Assembly: GCF_019303495.1 (NCBI RefSeq)
Contig: NZ_JAEVFI010000009.1
Coordinates: 62,001 to 126,000, forward strand
Length of the DNA: 64,000 bases
Source: Streptomyces sp. JJ66
GTDB lineage: Bacteria > Actinomycetota > Actinomycetes > Streptomycetales > Streptomycetaceae
Direction: 5' to 3'
The notes under the pieces are model-generated. The model was not told the DNA's origin and searched no databases. It worked only from the letters and a program-made list of their open reading frames with translations. Below are positions 7,897 to 16,653 of this stretch, in pieces. Position 1 is the stretch's first letter. Every line of letters begins with the position of its first letter. Made by a program: the position numbers and the translations under genes.

Positions 7897-8825
7897 CGCG
7901 CCCCTCCGTCCACCGGTCCGCCGGGGCTGCCGGGGACGGTGAGGGCGTGCGGCGGCAGCGGGGTGCGGCGCAGCGGGTGCAGCAGGCGCTTGGCGTGCAG
8001 CCGCCAGGCGGTGTCGCGTTCGCCGACGTGGACGCGGGGCACGGCGTGCGGTCCGGTGAGGTGGCCGGGGTCGATGGCGCAGGCGTAGGCGTAACCGGCG
8101 TCGCGCACGGCGCGCACGGCACGGGCGTCCACGGCGCCGTAGGGATAGCAGAACCCGGCCGGGGGCTGTCCGGTCAGCTCGGCGAGCAGTTCGCGGCTGC
8201 GGGCGGTCTCGGTGCGCAGCACGGTTTCGCTGGCGGTGGTGAGGCGTTCGTGGCGCAGCCCGTGGGAGCCGATCTCCATGCCCGCGTCGGCCACGGCGCG
8301 GATGCCGTCGGCGTCCAGCAGGGGTTTGCGGGGGCCGAGCGGGTCCCAGGCGTTGTCGCCGCCGAGCCGGCCGGGCAGCACGAAGACGGTCGCGGTGCAG
8401 GCGTGGCGGCGCAGCACGGGCAGGGCGTGCTCCAGGAAGTCGGCGTAGCCGTCGTCGAAGGTGAGGCCCACCAGCCCGTGCGCCTCGCCCCTGGCGTGCG
8501 CGCGCAGCAGTTCGCCGACGCCGACGGCGGCCAGCCCGCGCCGTCCGAGCCAGGCGAGTTGCCGCTCCAGGCGCTGCGGGGAGACGGTGACGGCGTAGGG
8601 GTCCTCGGTGGTGGTGTCCACCGAGTGGTACATCAGCACCCAGGGGCGGCGGTCGGCGCGTGCGGCCCGGGGCGGGGCTGCCGGGGTGGGGACCGGCCGG
8701 GGGAGGGTGCGGGGCCGGGGCGGGCTGTCGGCGGCAGCGGTGGCGGGCAGGGCGGCGGCAGCGGTGGCGGTGGCGGGCGGGGCGGCGGGGGAAGTGGCGG
8801 GCGGGGCGGCCTGGTCAGCGGACAC
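7893..8825 (-). CDS. Polysaccharide deacetylase (NodB homology, CE4)
   Basis: The 310-residue protein has a Pro/Ala-rich N-terminus to about residue 58, without a clear signal peptide. A NodB domain follows, with VLMYHSVD, the metal/catalytic TFDDGYADF motif, the zinc-ligand SHGLRHERL motif and CYPYGAVDARAV. Family members remove N- or O-acetyl groups from glycans. In this operon the likely substrate is the exopolysaccharide or its precursor. GGAGAA lies six bases before the GTG start, which overlaps the flippase gene by 11 bp. Confidence 0.85.
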   Translation of the reverse strand: MSADQAAPPATSPAAPPATATAAAALPATAAADSPPRPRTLPRPVPTPAAPPRAARADRRPWVLMYHSVDTTTEDPYAVTVSPQRLERQLAWLGRRGLAAVGVGELLRAHARGEAHGLVGLTFDDGYADFLEHALPVLRRHACTATVFVLPGRLGGDNAWDPLGPRKPLLDADGIRAVADAGMEIGSHGLRHERLTTASETVLRTETARSRELLAELTGQPPAGFCYPYGAVDARAVRAVRDAGYAYACAIDPGHLTGPHAVPRVHVGERDTAWRLHAKRLLHPLRRTPLPPHALTVPGSPGGPVDGGAR

Positions 8826-10572
8826 GGTGGTTCTCCTGGGTCGGTCGGGGCCGGTGGATGCGGGCGGCCCGGCGCAGGGTCGCGGCGACGAGGGCGGGGA
8901 CTTCGGGCGCGCGCAGCGCCCAGCCGGCCGTGGCGAAGGCGAGTGTCACCGCCACTCCCCCGGCCAGTGCGGCGGTCAGCGCGGGGCCGCACAGCGCGGC
9001 GGCGGCCCAGCCGGCGCAGGCGGCCAGCGCGGCGGTGACCAGCAGCCGGGCCAGCCCGGCGGCGAGGTGGCCGACGGCGATGCGGATGATCCGCACGCCG
9101 AGTCCGTACAGCAGCAGGGCCGCCGTGGCGGTGATCCCGGCGGCGTTGGCGGCGGCGATGCCGTGGAGTCCGAGGGCCGGTGCCAGCGCCGCGCCCGCGA
9201 CGACGGTCAGGAGCAGCCCCGCCGCCATGGCCGCCGCCGGGTACCAGGTGGGCCGCGCGGCGGAGAAGAAGGGCCGCACCAGGGCGCCGACGAGGCTGTG
9301 CCCGAGCAGGCCGAGGGCGTAGACACGCATGACGGAGGCGGTGGCCGCGGTGTCGGCGGCGGTGAACGCGCCGCGCTGGAAGAGCACTTCGATGATGGAC
9401 GGGGCGCAGCCGAGCACGAAGGCGGCCCCCAGCAGGACGACGACGGCCGCCAGGTTCAGGTCACGCTCGACGCGGCGCCTGGCCTGCTCGGCGGCGCCCT
9501 CGGCCATGGCGCGGGCGACGACGGGGAAGGTGACGGTGCAGATCATCAGCGACAGCACCATCGGCATCTGCGCGACCTTCTGCGCGTAGTTGAGGTGCGA
9601 GATGGCTCCGGCGGGCAGCTCGGAGGCCAGGTACCGCTCGATCAGCACCTGCGACTGGCGGCTGATAGCGAACAGCACCACCGGCGCGAGCAGACCGAGC
9701 CCGAGCAGCGCGGGCCGGGAGGGGTGCGGCGCCCGCCCGGCCCGGCGCACCCACCTGCGGGTACGCGGCGTCCGTCCCGCGCCCGCGGGCGCCGCACCGC
9801 CCCTGGGCCGTACGCCGTGCGCCCGCACCGGCAGCAGGCGGACGACGGCGGGGAGCTGGACGAGCACCATCACCGCCCCGCCCAGCGCCACGCCGAGCGC
9901 CGCGCCGCGCACCCCGAGCACGGAGTGCGCCGCGATGACGGTGGCGATGATGGCCAGGTTGTAGGCGGCGTAGATCGCGGCGGGCGGCACGAAGGAGCGG
10001 TGGGCGCGCAGTGCGGCGCTGAAGTACCCGGCGATGCCGAAGGTCAGGACGGTCAGCGCGGTCAGCCGGGTGCAGTCGATGGCGAGCCGGGGGTCGTCGA
10101 GCCCGGGCGCCAGGGTGTGGACGAGGACGGGCGCGGCGGCGGCCAGCAGCGCGGCGGTCACCGCGAGCGCCGCGAACAGCCGGGGGAAGGTGGCGGTGAG
10201 CAGGGCGCGGACCGGGTCCTCGCCCGGCTGAGCGGGACCGTCGGCGGTGGGGGTGGCGGCGCGCCGGGAGAGGGCGAGACTGAACGCGGGCACCAGGAGC
10301 AGGGCCATGGCGTCCTCGATGAGCAAGGTGGCCGCCATCTCGGGCAGCGTCCAGGCGACGAGGAAGGCGTCAGTGCCGCTGCCCGCACCGAAGAGGTGCG
10401 CGAGGGTCTGGTCGCGCAGGAGGCCGAGCAGGGAGCCGGCGGCGGTGAGCGCGGCGGTCAGCGCGGCGGCCCGGGCTAGGGTCTGTCCGGCAAACCGCCC
10501 GGCGCCCGCCCGCCCGGCGTGTTCCCCGGCGGTCGGCTCGCCCAGGTCCGGCACGTGCCGCACGCCGCTCAC
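8815..10572 (-). CDS. MurJ/MviN-family lipid-linked oligosaccharide flippase
   Basis: The 585-residue polytopic membrane protein has typical MurJ elements: AAGSLLGLLRDQTLAHLFGAG at the start, FLVAWTLPEMAATLLIEDAMALLLVPAFS, and a later NYAQKVAQMPMVL. In exopolysaccharide clusters such proteins act as Wzx-like flippases for undecaprenyl-linked repeat units. A very long open frame continues upstream, but it runs antisense-like through the ligase gene. The real start is the GTG at 10572, which overlaps the ligase stop by 4 bp. Confidence 0.85.
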   Translation of the reverse strand: MSGVRHVPDLGEPTAGEHAGRAGAGRFAGQTLARAAALTAALTAAGSLLGLLRDQTLAHLFGAGSGTDAFLVAWTLPEMAATLLIEDAMALLLVPAFSLALSRRAATPTADGPAQPGEDPVRALLTATFPRLFAALAVTAALLAAAAPVLVHTLAPGLDDPRLAIDCTRLTALTVLTFGIAGYFSAALRAHRSFVPPAAIYAAYNLAIIATVIAAHSVLGVRGAALGVALGGAVMVLVQLPAVVRLLPVRAHGVRPRGGAAPAGAGRTPRTRRWVRRAGRAPHPSRPALLGLGLLAPVVLFAISRQSQVLIERYLASELPAGAISHLNYAQKVAQMPMVLSLMICTVTFPVVARAMAEGAAEQARRRVERDLNLAAVVVLLGAAFVLGCAPSIIEVLFQRGAFTAADTAATASVMRVYALGLLGHSLVGALVRPFFSAARPTWYPAAAMAAGLLLTVVAGAALAPALGLHGIAAANAAGITATAALLLYGLGVRIIRIAVGHLAAGLARLLVTAALAACAGWAAAALCGPALTAALAGGVAVTLAFATAGWALRAPEVPALVAATLRRAARIHRPRPTQENHRVR

Positions 10573-11972
10573 CGGGCGTCCGTCCGGCCGGGGCCGAGCG
10601 CCCACCAGGCCGCCAGCCCGAGGAGGACGGCGGTCAGCATGGTGGAGGGGCCGCCGATGTCGGCGTAGGCGAAGTCGAACAGCTGCCAGCTCAGCAGGCC
10701 GACGGCGATGAGCCCCACGTCGGCGTCCCCCGCGCGCTGGCGGCGCGCGGCCCGGTACCGGCGCAGGGCCAGCACCGCGAGCGCCGCCCAGCTCCCGGCG
10801 AGCGCGGTGAGTCCGATGAGCCCCTGTTCGCCGAGTACCAGCAGGTACATGTTGTGCGGGGAGAGCAGTGGTTCGCGCCGGAAGCCGCGCCCGGCGCCCG
10901 CGGTGTCGCTGCCGGAGGACAGGGCGAGGGAGGCGTGGCTGTCCCGGTGGGCGGGGAAGCGCTTGGGGCCGACGCCGGTGACCGGTTCCGCGCGCCACAT
11001 GCTCACCGCGGCGGCCCACATGGCGTACCGGTCGGTGACCGACTGGTCCGGGGCGGCGGTGACCCGGGTGATGCTGGTCAGCCGCTCCCCGATGAGCTGC
11101 GTGCCGACGCCGAGCCCGCCGACGAGTACCGTGCCCGCGCACACCAGCACCGCCAGCGTGCGCAGCGCGATCCGGCGCCCGGCCAGCACCAGCACCACTG
11201 CGGCGGCGAAGGCCGTGGCGAGCCAGGCACCACGGCTGAAGGAGAGGGCGAGCGGCACGGTGAGCAGCGCGGCGCAGCCGAGCGCGGCGGGCCGTACCCA
11301 GCGCGGGGCGCGTGCGGGCGGCGCGAGCCCGATAGCGAGCGCGACGACGAGGCCGAGCGAGACGGCGGTGGACATGCCCATCACATCCAGCGGCCCGAAG
11401 GTGCCCACGGCCCTCAGGTCGCGGCCCTGGTAGGAGGCACCGGTGCCGGTGGCGTACTGGTGGACGCCGACGGCGCCCTGCACCAGCGCGGTCAGCAGCA
11501 CGGCTCCGGCGACCAGGCGGGCGTCCCGGTGGTCGCGCAGCAGCAGCGCCACCGCCGCCGGGACCAGTACGAACACCTGGGCGTAGCGCACGAACCCGGG
11601 CAGACCGGCGGCCGGGTCGGCGGAGGTGAGGGTGGCGAGCGCGCATCCGGCGACGGGGGCGGCGAGCACGCAGGCGGCGAGCGGCGTCAGCGGCCGGGCC
11701 CGGGTGCGCAGGAGGCGTACCGCGCACCACAGCACGAGCAGGGCGGACCCGGCGTCGGCGGGCGAGACCCGGGCGTCGTCCCGGCCGGGCGGGGCGCACA
11801 GCAGCAGCACCGTGGCCACCACCGGCAGCACCGGGCCGAAGTGCCGGGCGTGGCGGGCGAGGTGGCCGCAGGCCAGGCCCGCCGGGCTGGTGCGGAACCC
11901 GGCGGGCGGCGAGGGTGCCGTCATCGCCGTGGCCGCCGTGGCCGCCGTGGTCGCCGTGGTCGCCGTGGACAC
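10569..11972 (-). CDS. O-antigen ligase/polymerase-like membrane protein
   Basis: The 467-residue protein has about a dozen hydrophobic segments and the O-antigen ligase/Wzy hallmarks. There is a large extracytoplasmic loop holding TGVGPKRFPAHRDSH and SPHNMYLLVLGEQGLIGL, with an earlier SFSRGAWLA. It would polymerise repeat units or transfer the chain. I place the start at the GTG at 11972, just after the sugar-transferase stop and preceded by GGAGGGAG. The N-terminus is then a Thr/Ala run encoded by a 9-bp tandem repeat; an ATG at 11924 would skip that run. Confidence 0.8.
   Translation of the reverse strand: MSTATTATTAATAATAMTAPSPPAGFRTSPAGLACGHLARHARHFGPVLPVVATVLLLCAPPGRDDARVSPADAGSALLVLWCAVRLLRTRARPLTPLAACVLAAPVAGCALATLTSADPAAGLPGFVRYAQVFVLVPAAVALLLRDHRDARLVAGAVLLTALVQGAVGVHQYATGTGASYQGRDLRAVGTFGPLDVMGMSTAVSLGLVVALAIGLAPPARAPRWVRPAALGCAALLTVPLALSFSRGAWLATAFAAAVVLVLAGRRIALRTLAVLVCAGTVLVGGLGVGTQLIGERLTSITRVTAAPDQSVTDRYAMWAAAVSMWRAEPVTGVGPKRFPAHRDSHASLALSSGSDTAGAGRGFRREPLLSPHNMYLLVLGEQGLIGLTALAGSWAALAVLALRRYRAARRQRAGDADVGLIAVGLLSWQLFDFAYADIGGPSTMLTAVLLGLAAWWALGPGRTDAR
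11925..11969. repeat. Five copies of a 9-bp repeat (GCCGTGGYC)
   Basis: Near-identical 9-bp units (CGCCGTGG with C/T variation) run head to tail across the first codons of the ligase-like gene and encode an Ala-Thr repeat. Slippage here would change the N-terminus in frame. Confidence 0.8.
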
Positions 11973-11974
11973 CC

Positions 11975-13507
11975 TCAGCTCCCTCCGTGCCGGAAGAGGG
12001 AGGTGGCGGTGCGGACGAGGATGCGGACGTCCCGCCACAGCGTCCAGCTGGTGATGTAGTGGTTGTCGAAGCGGGCGCGGTCCTCGATGGAGGTGTCGCC
12101 GCGCAGGCCGTGCACCTGGGCGAGTCCGGTGATGCCGACGGGCATCCGGTGCCGCTCCCCGTAGCCGGGGAATGCCTGGCTGAACTTGGCGACGAAGTAC
12201 GGGCGTTCCGGACGCGGCCCGACCAGGCTCATGTCGCCGCGCAGCACGTTCCACAGCTGCGGCAGCTCGTCCAGCGAGGTGCGGCGCAGCAGCCGCCCCG
12301 CCGCGCTCATGCGCCGGTCGTGGGCGACACTCCACAAGGTGGCGGACTCGTAGGCGTCGGCGGGGCGCAGGGTGCGGAACTTCAGCAGCGTGAAGGGGCG
12401 GCCGTCCTGGCCGATGCGCTCCTGGCGGAAGATGACGCCGGGCCCGTCACTCAGGCGTACCGCGGTGGCGCACGCCAGCAGGACGGGCGCGGCCAGCACC
12501 AGGGCGGGGACGGCCAGGGCGACATCCAGCAGCCGCTTGGCCACGGCGCCGGGCAGGCGGCTGGGAGGCGGGTCCAGACGGCGGCAGCCGTGGCCCCACA
12601 GGTGGGTGTCGGGCGGGGCGGCACCGGGCGTGCCGCCGCTGATCACCCACAGGGTGCAGCCCTCGGCGGTGAGCAGGGCCGCCATGTCGGCGAGGTGCGG
12701 GGCGTGCTCGGGGTCGCGGAGGAGAACGGCGTCCCGCACGGCGTTCTGGATGACGGCCCGGGTGACGTCCTCCGGCGTGCTGAGCACGGGCAGCGCGGGC
12801 GTGCCGCCGCCGTCGGCCTCGCCCGGTTCGCCGACGAGGCCCACCGGCCGCAGGCCGTACTCGGGGTGCTCGTGCAGCGCCGCCGCGAGCCGCTGCCCGG
12901 CCGCCTGGCCGCCGACGAGCAGCGTGGAGCGCGGGCGGCAGCGGGCGCGGCGCCGCCAGAGAGCCAGGACGAGGCCACGGGCGGCGGTGGCGGCCAGGAC
13001 GTGGGCGGCGACGACGGCGAGCAGGTCGCCCAGCTCCAGCGGCTGACGCGGGCTCAGTCCCGCCCACGCCGCGGCGGCCAGCCCCCAGGCGGCGCCGAAG
13101 CGGGCGAGCAGGTTCGGCAGCGCGTCGGCCGCGGCGGCCAGTGGACCGGGCCGGTACAAACCCGCGCGGGAGCCCAGCATCAGCGCGAGCGGCAGCGCGA
13201 GCGCCAGGACGGCGGGCGGGGTCGCGACGGTGCCGGTCAGCGCGAGGGCAATGACGGCGGCGGCCCCGGCGAGGCAGTCCGCCACGCCCAGCGCCCGGCC
13301 CACCCGGCCCCGGCCCCGGGACGCGGACCGTCCGGCGCCCGGGGCGGGCCGGGCGGCCGAACGGGGTGGCGGGAAGGCCGCCGGGGCCGAGGGTCCGGGG
13401 GCGACAGTGGCCTCGTCGGCCGCCGTGGTGGTGGGGCCGGCCGGGGTGGCGTGCTGGGCGGCCATCACGGGGCCCCGGCCGGCGGCGTCCGCGCTCTCGG
13501 TGGTCAT
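11975..13507 (-). CDS. Polyprenyl-phosphate sugar phosphotransferase (initiating EPS enzyme)
   Basis: The 510-residue protein has N-terminal membrane segments (from about residue 65), a CoA-binding-like middle (LLVGGQAAGQRL) and a C-terminal bacterial sugar-transferase domain. That domain includes KRLLDVALAVPALVLAAPVL, RQERIGQDGRPFTLLKFRTL, DELPQLWNVLRGDMSLVGPR and QVHGLRGDTSIEDR. This family moves a sugar phosphate from a nucleotide donor to undecaprenyl phosphate, so it likely starts repeat-unit synthesis. Its ATG overlaps the preceding glycosyltransferase gene by 4 bp. Confidence 0.88.
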   Translation of the reverse strand: MTTESADAAGRGPVMAAQHATPAGPTTTAADEATVAPGPSAPAAFPPPRSAARPAPGAGRSASRGRGRVGRALGVADCLAGAAAVIALALTGTVATPPAVLALALPLALMLGSRAGLYRPGPLAAAADALPNLLARFGAAWGLAAAAWAGLSPRQPLELGDLLAVVAAHVLAATAARGLVLALWRRRARCRPRSTLLVGGQAAGQRLAAALHEHPEYGLRPVGLVGEPGEADGGGTPALPVLSTPEDVTRAVIQNAVRDAVLLRDPEHAPHLADMAALLTAEGCTLWVISGGTPGAAPPDTHLWGHGCRRLDPPPSRLPGAVAKRLLDVALAVPALVLAAPVLLACATAVRLSDGPGVIFRQERIGQDGRPFTLLKFRTLRPADAYESATLWSVAHDRRMSAAGRLLRRTSLDELPQLWNVLRGDMSLVGPRPERPYFVAKFSQAFPGYGERHRMPVGITGLAQVHGLRGDTSIEDRARFDNHYITSWTLWRDVRILVRTATSLFRHGGS

Positions 13508-14682
13508 CGCTCGATGCGCTCCCTGTGCTCCGGGTACGGGCCGCCGGTGAGGTCCCGGTACAGCTCCGAGACGGCGGCGGCGGTGTGCCGTACGTCGTGG
13601 GTGGTGCGGACGTGGTGCTGCGCACGGTGGGCGATGTGCTCCCGCAGCGTGGCGTCCGCCAGCAGCCGCCGCAGCGTGCGCGCCAGCGCGGCCGGGTCCT
13701 CAGGCGGCACCAGGCAGTGCCGTCGCAGGTCGGCGGGCAGGCTCTCGCGGGCCCCGGTGACGTCGGTGAGCACCGCTGGACGCCCGCAGGCCATGGCCTC
13801 CAGCGGGGCGAGCGCCATGCCCTCCCAGCGCGAGGGCAGGACCGCGAGGTCGGCGGCGCGGTACCAGCTCACCGGGTCGGCCGTGGCCCCGGCGAGGAGC
13901 ACGCCGCCGGGTGCGGCGTGCAGCAGGGCGGCCCGGTCGGGTCCGTCGCCGACGAGGGCGAGGCGGGCGCCGGGGTGGGCGGCGTGCACCTCGGGCCAGG
14001 CGCGCAGCAGCACGTCCTGACCCTTCTGGCGGCACAGCCGGGCTACGCACACCACCAGCGGCGCGGCGGCGGACACGCCGTCCAGCGCGGGCAGGGCGGC
14101 ACGGGCCGCGACCCGCTCGGCGGGGGCGGCGGGACGGAAGCGGCCGAGGTCCACCCCGTTGGGGACCACGGCCCAGCGCGCGGCGATCCGGGCCTCCGCG
14201 CCGCGCCGCCGCTCCTCCTCGCTGACGCACACCACCCGCGCGGCCCAGCGTGCGGCGGCCCGCTCCCAGCGCAGCGCGAGCGCGGCGGCGGCCCCGTCCA
14301 CGGCCTCGAAGGACCAGGCGTGCGGCTGGAACAGCGTGGGGAGACGGCCGCGCAGGGCCAGCCGGACGGCGAGCCCGGCCTTGGCGCTGTGGGCGTGGAC
14401 GACATCGGGTCCCAGGCGGCGCACCAGCCGGGCGAGCCGCCGCGTCTCGGCGGGCAGCGCGGGCCCCGGCGCGCGTCCGGCGGGCCAGGGGTGGACGGTG
14501 GCACCGGCCGTGGCGGCGGTCTCGGCGAGCGTGCCGCCGGGCGGGCAGGCCAGGTGGACCCGCGTTCCGGCCCGGCCCTGCGCGTCCGCCAGATCGGTGA
14601 CGACCGCGGCCACACCGCCGTCCACGGGCTGGGCGACGTGAAGCACGGTGAGCGGGCGCGGTGGCTGGCGGTCGTGCGGCAC
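13504..14682 (-). CDS. GT4-family glycosyltransferase, first gene of EPS operon
   Basis: The 392-residue GT-B enzyme includes VLHVAQPVDGGVAAVVTDLA at the start, the acceptor-side VVHAHSAKAGLAVRLAL, VVPNGVDLGRF, VCVARLCRQKGQDVLL, and the donor-site LPSRWEGMALAPLEAMACGRP. It resembles exopolysaccharide and colanic-acid type transferases. The GTG at 14682 is preceded by GGGGGAGGA and gives the first codon of the eight-gene minus-strand operon. The upstream region to 15046 should carry its promoter, but I see no convincing sigma-HrdB-like pair on that strand. Confidence 0.85.
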   Translation of the reverse strand: MPHDRQPPRPLTVLHVAQPVDGGVAAVVTDLADAQGRAGTRVHLACPPGGTLAETAATAGATVHPWPAGRAPGPALPAETRRLARLVRRLGPDVVHAHSAKAGLAVRLALRGRLPTLFQPHAWSFEAVDGAAAALALRWERAAARWAARVVCVSEEERRRGAEARIAARWAVVPNGVDLGRFRPAAPAERVAARAALPALDGVSAAAPLVVCVARLCRQKGQDVLLRAWPEVHAAHPGARLALVGDGPDRAALLHAAPGGVLLAGATADPVSWYRAADLAVLPSRWEGMALAPLEAMACGRPAVLTDVTGARESLPADLRRHCLVPPEDPAALARTLRRLLADATLREHIAHRAQHHVRTTHDVRHTAAAVSELYRDLTGGPYPEHRERIER

Positions 14683-14977
14683 GCGTGGTCCTCCCCCGGG
14701 CCGGGTGCGGCGGGTCAGCGGGTGTGGGGCGGGCGGGGTCCGCCGGTGGACGGTGGACGGCTGAGTCCGGGCTGCGGACTCGGGCGGCAGCACCGGTGGG
14801 CATCCCCGGTGCGTGCTCGGCGGAGCGCGCCGGACATCGACCAGCACCTTGACAGAAAATGATCCGATGAGATGTGAGACGCGCTGATATTCACGCGATA
14901 GGACTGATACGTCCAGTTCTCTCCCGTATCTCCCTGCCGCCGGGCGGCGCACGGAACGTCACCAACGGGTGATGAGG

Positions 14978-15005
14978 CGTATCCCCACGCGCGACCCGTC
15001 GTTGA
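14978..15005 (+). promoter_or_regulatory. Predicted sigma-BldN promoter of the chaplin gene
   Basis: CGTATC (14978-14983) and CGTTGA (15000-15005) are exactly 16 bp apart. They match the known BldN consensus CGTAAC-N16-CGTTGA in 11 of 12 positions. The -10 element lies 41 bp before the chaplin start codon. Chaplin genes are known BldN targets, so sequence and context agree. The rest of the gene-free stretch 14683-15046 shows nothing else I can name. Confidence 0.7.
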
Positions 15006-15046
15006 GCGGGATGCCCAACGAACGCCATTTCCAGAAGGAGATCGTG

Positions 15047-15286
15047 ATGAAGCGCATCGTCAAGGCCACCACCATGGCCGCTGCCGCCGGCGCCCTGGTC
15101 GTCGGTGGGGCGGGTGCGGCGATGGCCGACGCCGACGCCGACGGCGCGGCCGTCAACAGCCCCGGCGTGCTGAGCGGTAACGTCATCCAGGTTCCGGTCC
15201 ACATCCCCGTGAACCTGTGTGGCAACACCGTGAACGTCATCGCCCTGCTGAACCCGACCTTCGGGAACGTCTGCATCAACGACTGA
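15047..15286 (+). CDS. Short chaplin (secreted hydrophobic surface protein)
   Basis: The 79-residue precursor has a signal peptide (KRIVKATTMAAAAGALVVGG, cleavage near AMA-DAD). One chaplin domain follows, NSPGVLSGNVIQVPVHIPVN then LCGNTVNVIALLNPTFGNVC, with the two conserved cysteines that form a disulphide. Short chaplins assemble into amyloid-like rodlets on aerial hyphae and spores and lower surface tension. GAAGGAG precedes the ATG. It stands alone between a BldN-type promoter and a strong hairpin, beside the exopolysaccharide operon. Confidence 0.93.
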   Translation: MKRIVKATTMAAAAGALVVGGAGAAMADADADGAAVNSPGVLSGNVIQVPVHIPVNLCGNTVNVIALLNPTFGNVCIND

Positions 15287-15301
15287 CGCAGCGGCAGCAA
15301 G

Positions 15302-15333
15302 CGGCCCGCAGACGCCGTCGCGTCTGCGGGCCG
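15302..15333 (+). terminator. Hairpin terminator after the chaplin gene
   Basis: A perfect 14-bp GC-rich stem (15302-15315 with 15320-15333) closes a 4-base loop 16 bp after the chaplin stop codon. It has no U-run, as is common in Streptomyces. Confidence 0.85.
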
Positions 15334-15372
15334 TCGCATGCCCAGCCGGAGCACTTCCGCTGGCGCGTTTCA

Positions 15373-15408
15373 GCTTCTCGGCTTCTCGGCCTCTCGGCCT
15401 CTCGGCTT
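15373..15408. repeat. 8-bp tandem repeat (GCYTCTCG) x4
   Basis: Two copies of GCTTCTCG are followed by two of GCCTCTCG and a partial fifth, in the spacer between the chaplin terminator and the end of the LigD-polymerase gene. It is probably a neutral slippage repeat. Confidence 0.8.
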
Positions 15409-15517
15409 TCAGCGACTCCCGGCGCGCGAGGACGCGGGGACGACGACAGCGGCCCGCGCGGCGGGGAAGCCGAAAGGGGTGCAAGGCCGCCCCGCCCGGG
15501 TTTCCGCCGCGCGCGGA

Positions 15518-16525
15518 TCAGGGGCGGCGTGCCCGGCTCGGCTGCACCCGCTTCGGCTCGCCCGGCATCTTCGGATAGTCCGGCGGATACGGCAGGTCAC
15601 CCATGCCGTGTTCACGCATGTCCCGCTCGGCCATCTCCAGCAGCGGTTCCAGCGCGAACGCGTGTTCCTCCATGTCCGCGTGCACGTCGCCCAGGCGCGT
15701 GAACCGTTCCGGCATCGTGGCCAGGTCGAAGTCCTCGGGGCGGGCGTCGTCCAGTTCCTCCCACCTCAGCGGCGCGGAAACCCGCGCCCCCGGGTGCGGG
15801 CGGATGGAGTAGGCGGCGGCGATGGTGCGGTCCCGGGCCGTCTGGTTGTAGTCGACGAAGATGCGCTCCCCGCGCTCCTCCTTCCACCAGGCGGTGGTGA
15901 TCCGCTGTGGCGCGCGGCGCTCCAGTTCCCGGGCCACGGCGATCGCGGCCGCCCGCACCTGCACGAACGTCCAGCGCGGTGCGATCGGTACGAAGACGTG
16001 CAGGCCCCGGCCGCCGGAGGTTTTGGGCCAGCCCCGCAGGCCCAGCTCGTCCAGCAGTTCCTGAAGGCGCCGCGCGGCCCCCACCGCGTCGGTGTAGTCG
16101 GTGCCGGGCTGCGGGTCGAGGTCGATGCGCAGTTCGTCGGGGTGGTCGGCGGCGCCGCGCCGCACCGGCCAGGGGTGAAAGGAGAGGGTGCCGAGGTTCG
16201 CGGCCCACACCACGGCGGCCACCTCGGTGGGGCAGATCTCGTCGGCGTGCCGACCGCTGGGAAAGGTGATCCGTTCGGTGGGAATCCACTCCGGCAGGTT
16301 CTTCGGCGCGCGCTTTTGGAAGAAGAACTCCCCCGTTACGCCGTCCGGGTGGCGTTGCAGGGTGGTGGGGCGGTCGCGCAGGGCGCGCAGGATGCCCGTG
16401 CCGACCGCCGTGTAGTAGTCCGCGACGTCCCGCTTGGTGAAGCCGCGCTCGGGGAAGTACACCTTCTCCGGGTTCGACAGTCGTACGGTGCGTTCACCGA
16501 TCTCCAGTTCCACCGCCTGGCCCAT
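15518..16525 (-). CDS. ligD: LigD-type NHEJ primase-polymerase
   Basis: The 335-residue archaeo-eukaryotic primase-like polymerase extends ends during non-homologous end joining. It has the start RTVRLSNPEKVYFPERGFTK, the catalytic acidic motif ELRIDLDPQPG, and the SGGRGLHVFVPI motif that binds phosphate. The nuclease and ligase domains of full LigD are absent, so this is the stand-alone Streptomyces form. The ligase is encoded divergently 128 bp away. No ku gene is in this window. Confidence 0.92.
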   Translation of the reverse strand: MGQAVELEIGERTVRLSNPEKVYFPERGFTKRDVADYYTAVGTGILRALRDRPTTLQRHPDGVTGEFFFQKRAPKNLPEWIPTERITFPSGRHADEICPTEVAAVVWAANLGTLSFHPWPVRRGAADHPDELRIDLDPQPGTDYTDAVGAARRLQELLDELGLRGWPKTSGGRGLHVFVPIAPRWTFVQVRAAAIAVARELERRAPQRITTAWWKEERGERIFVDYNQTARDRTIAAAYSIRPHPGARVSAPLRWEELDDARPEDFDLATMPERFTRLGDVHADMEEHAFALEPLLEMAERDMREHGMGDLPYPPDYPKMPGEPKRVQPSRARRP

Positions 16526-16653
16526 GCGCCCACGCTAGCCGCGTCCGCCGCACCGCGCCCGGTGGCGGGCACGCGTCCCCGCCACCGGGCGCCCACCGCC
16601 CGGCGGGCGCGGGCCGCCTCGCGGTCAGACACTCGCGGTCAGACAATCGCGGC

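Noticed and set aside
10573..11799. Long open frame making the MurJ protein 994 residues
   Set aside because: The extra N-terminal 409 codons run across the ligase gene and give an Arg/Pro-rich, domain-free sequence. The GTG at 10572 fits the 4-bp overlap pattern.
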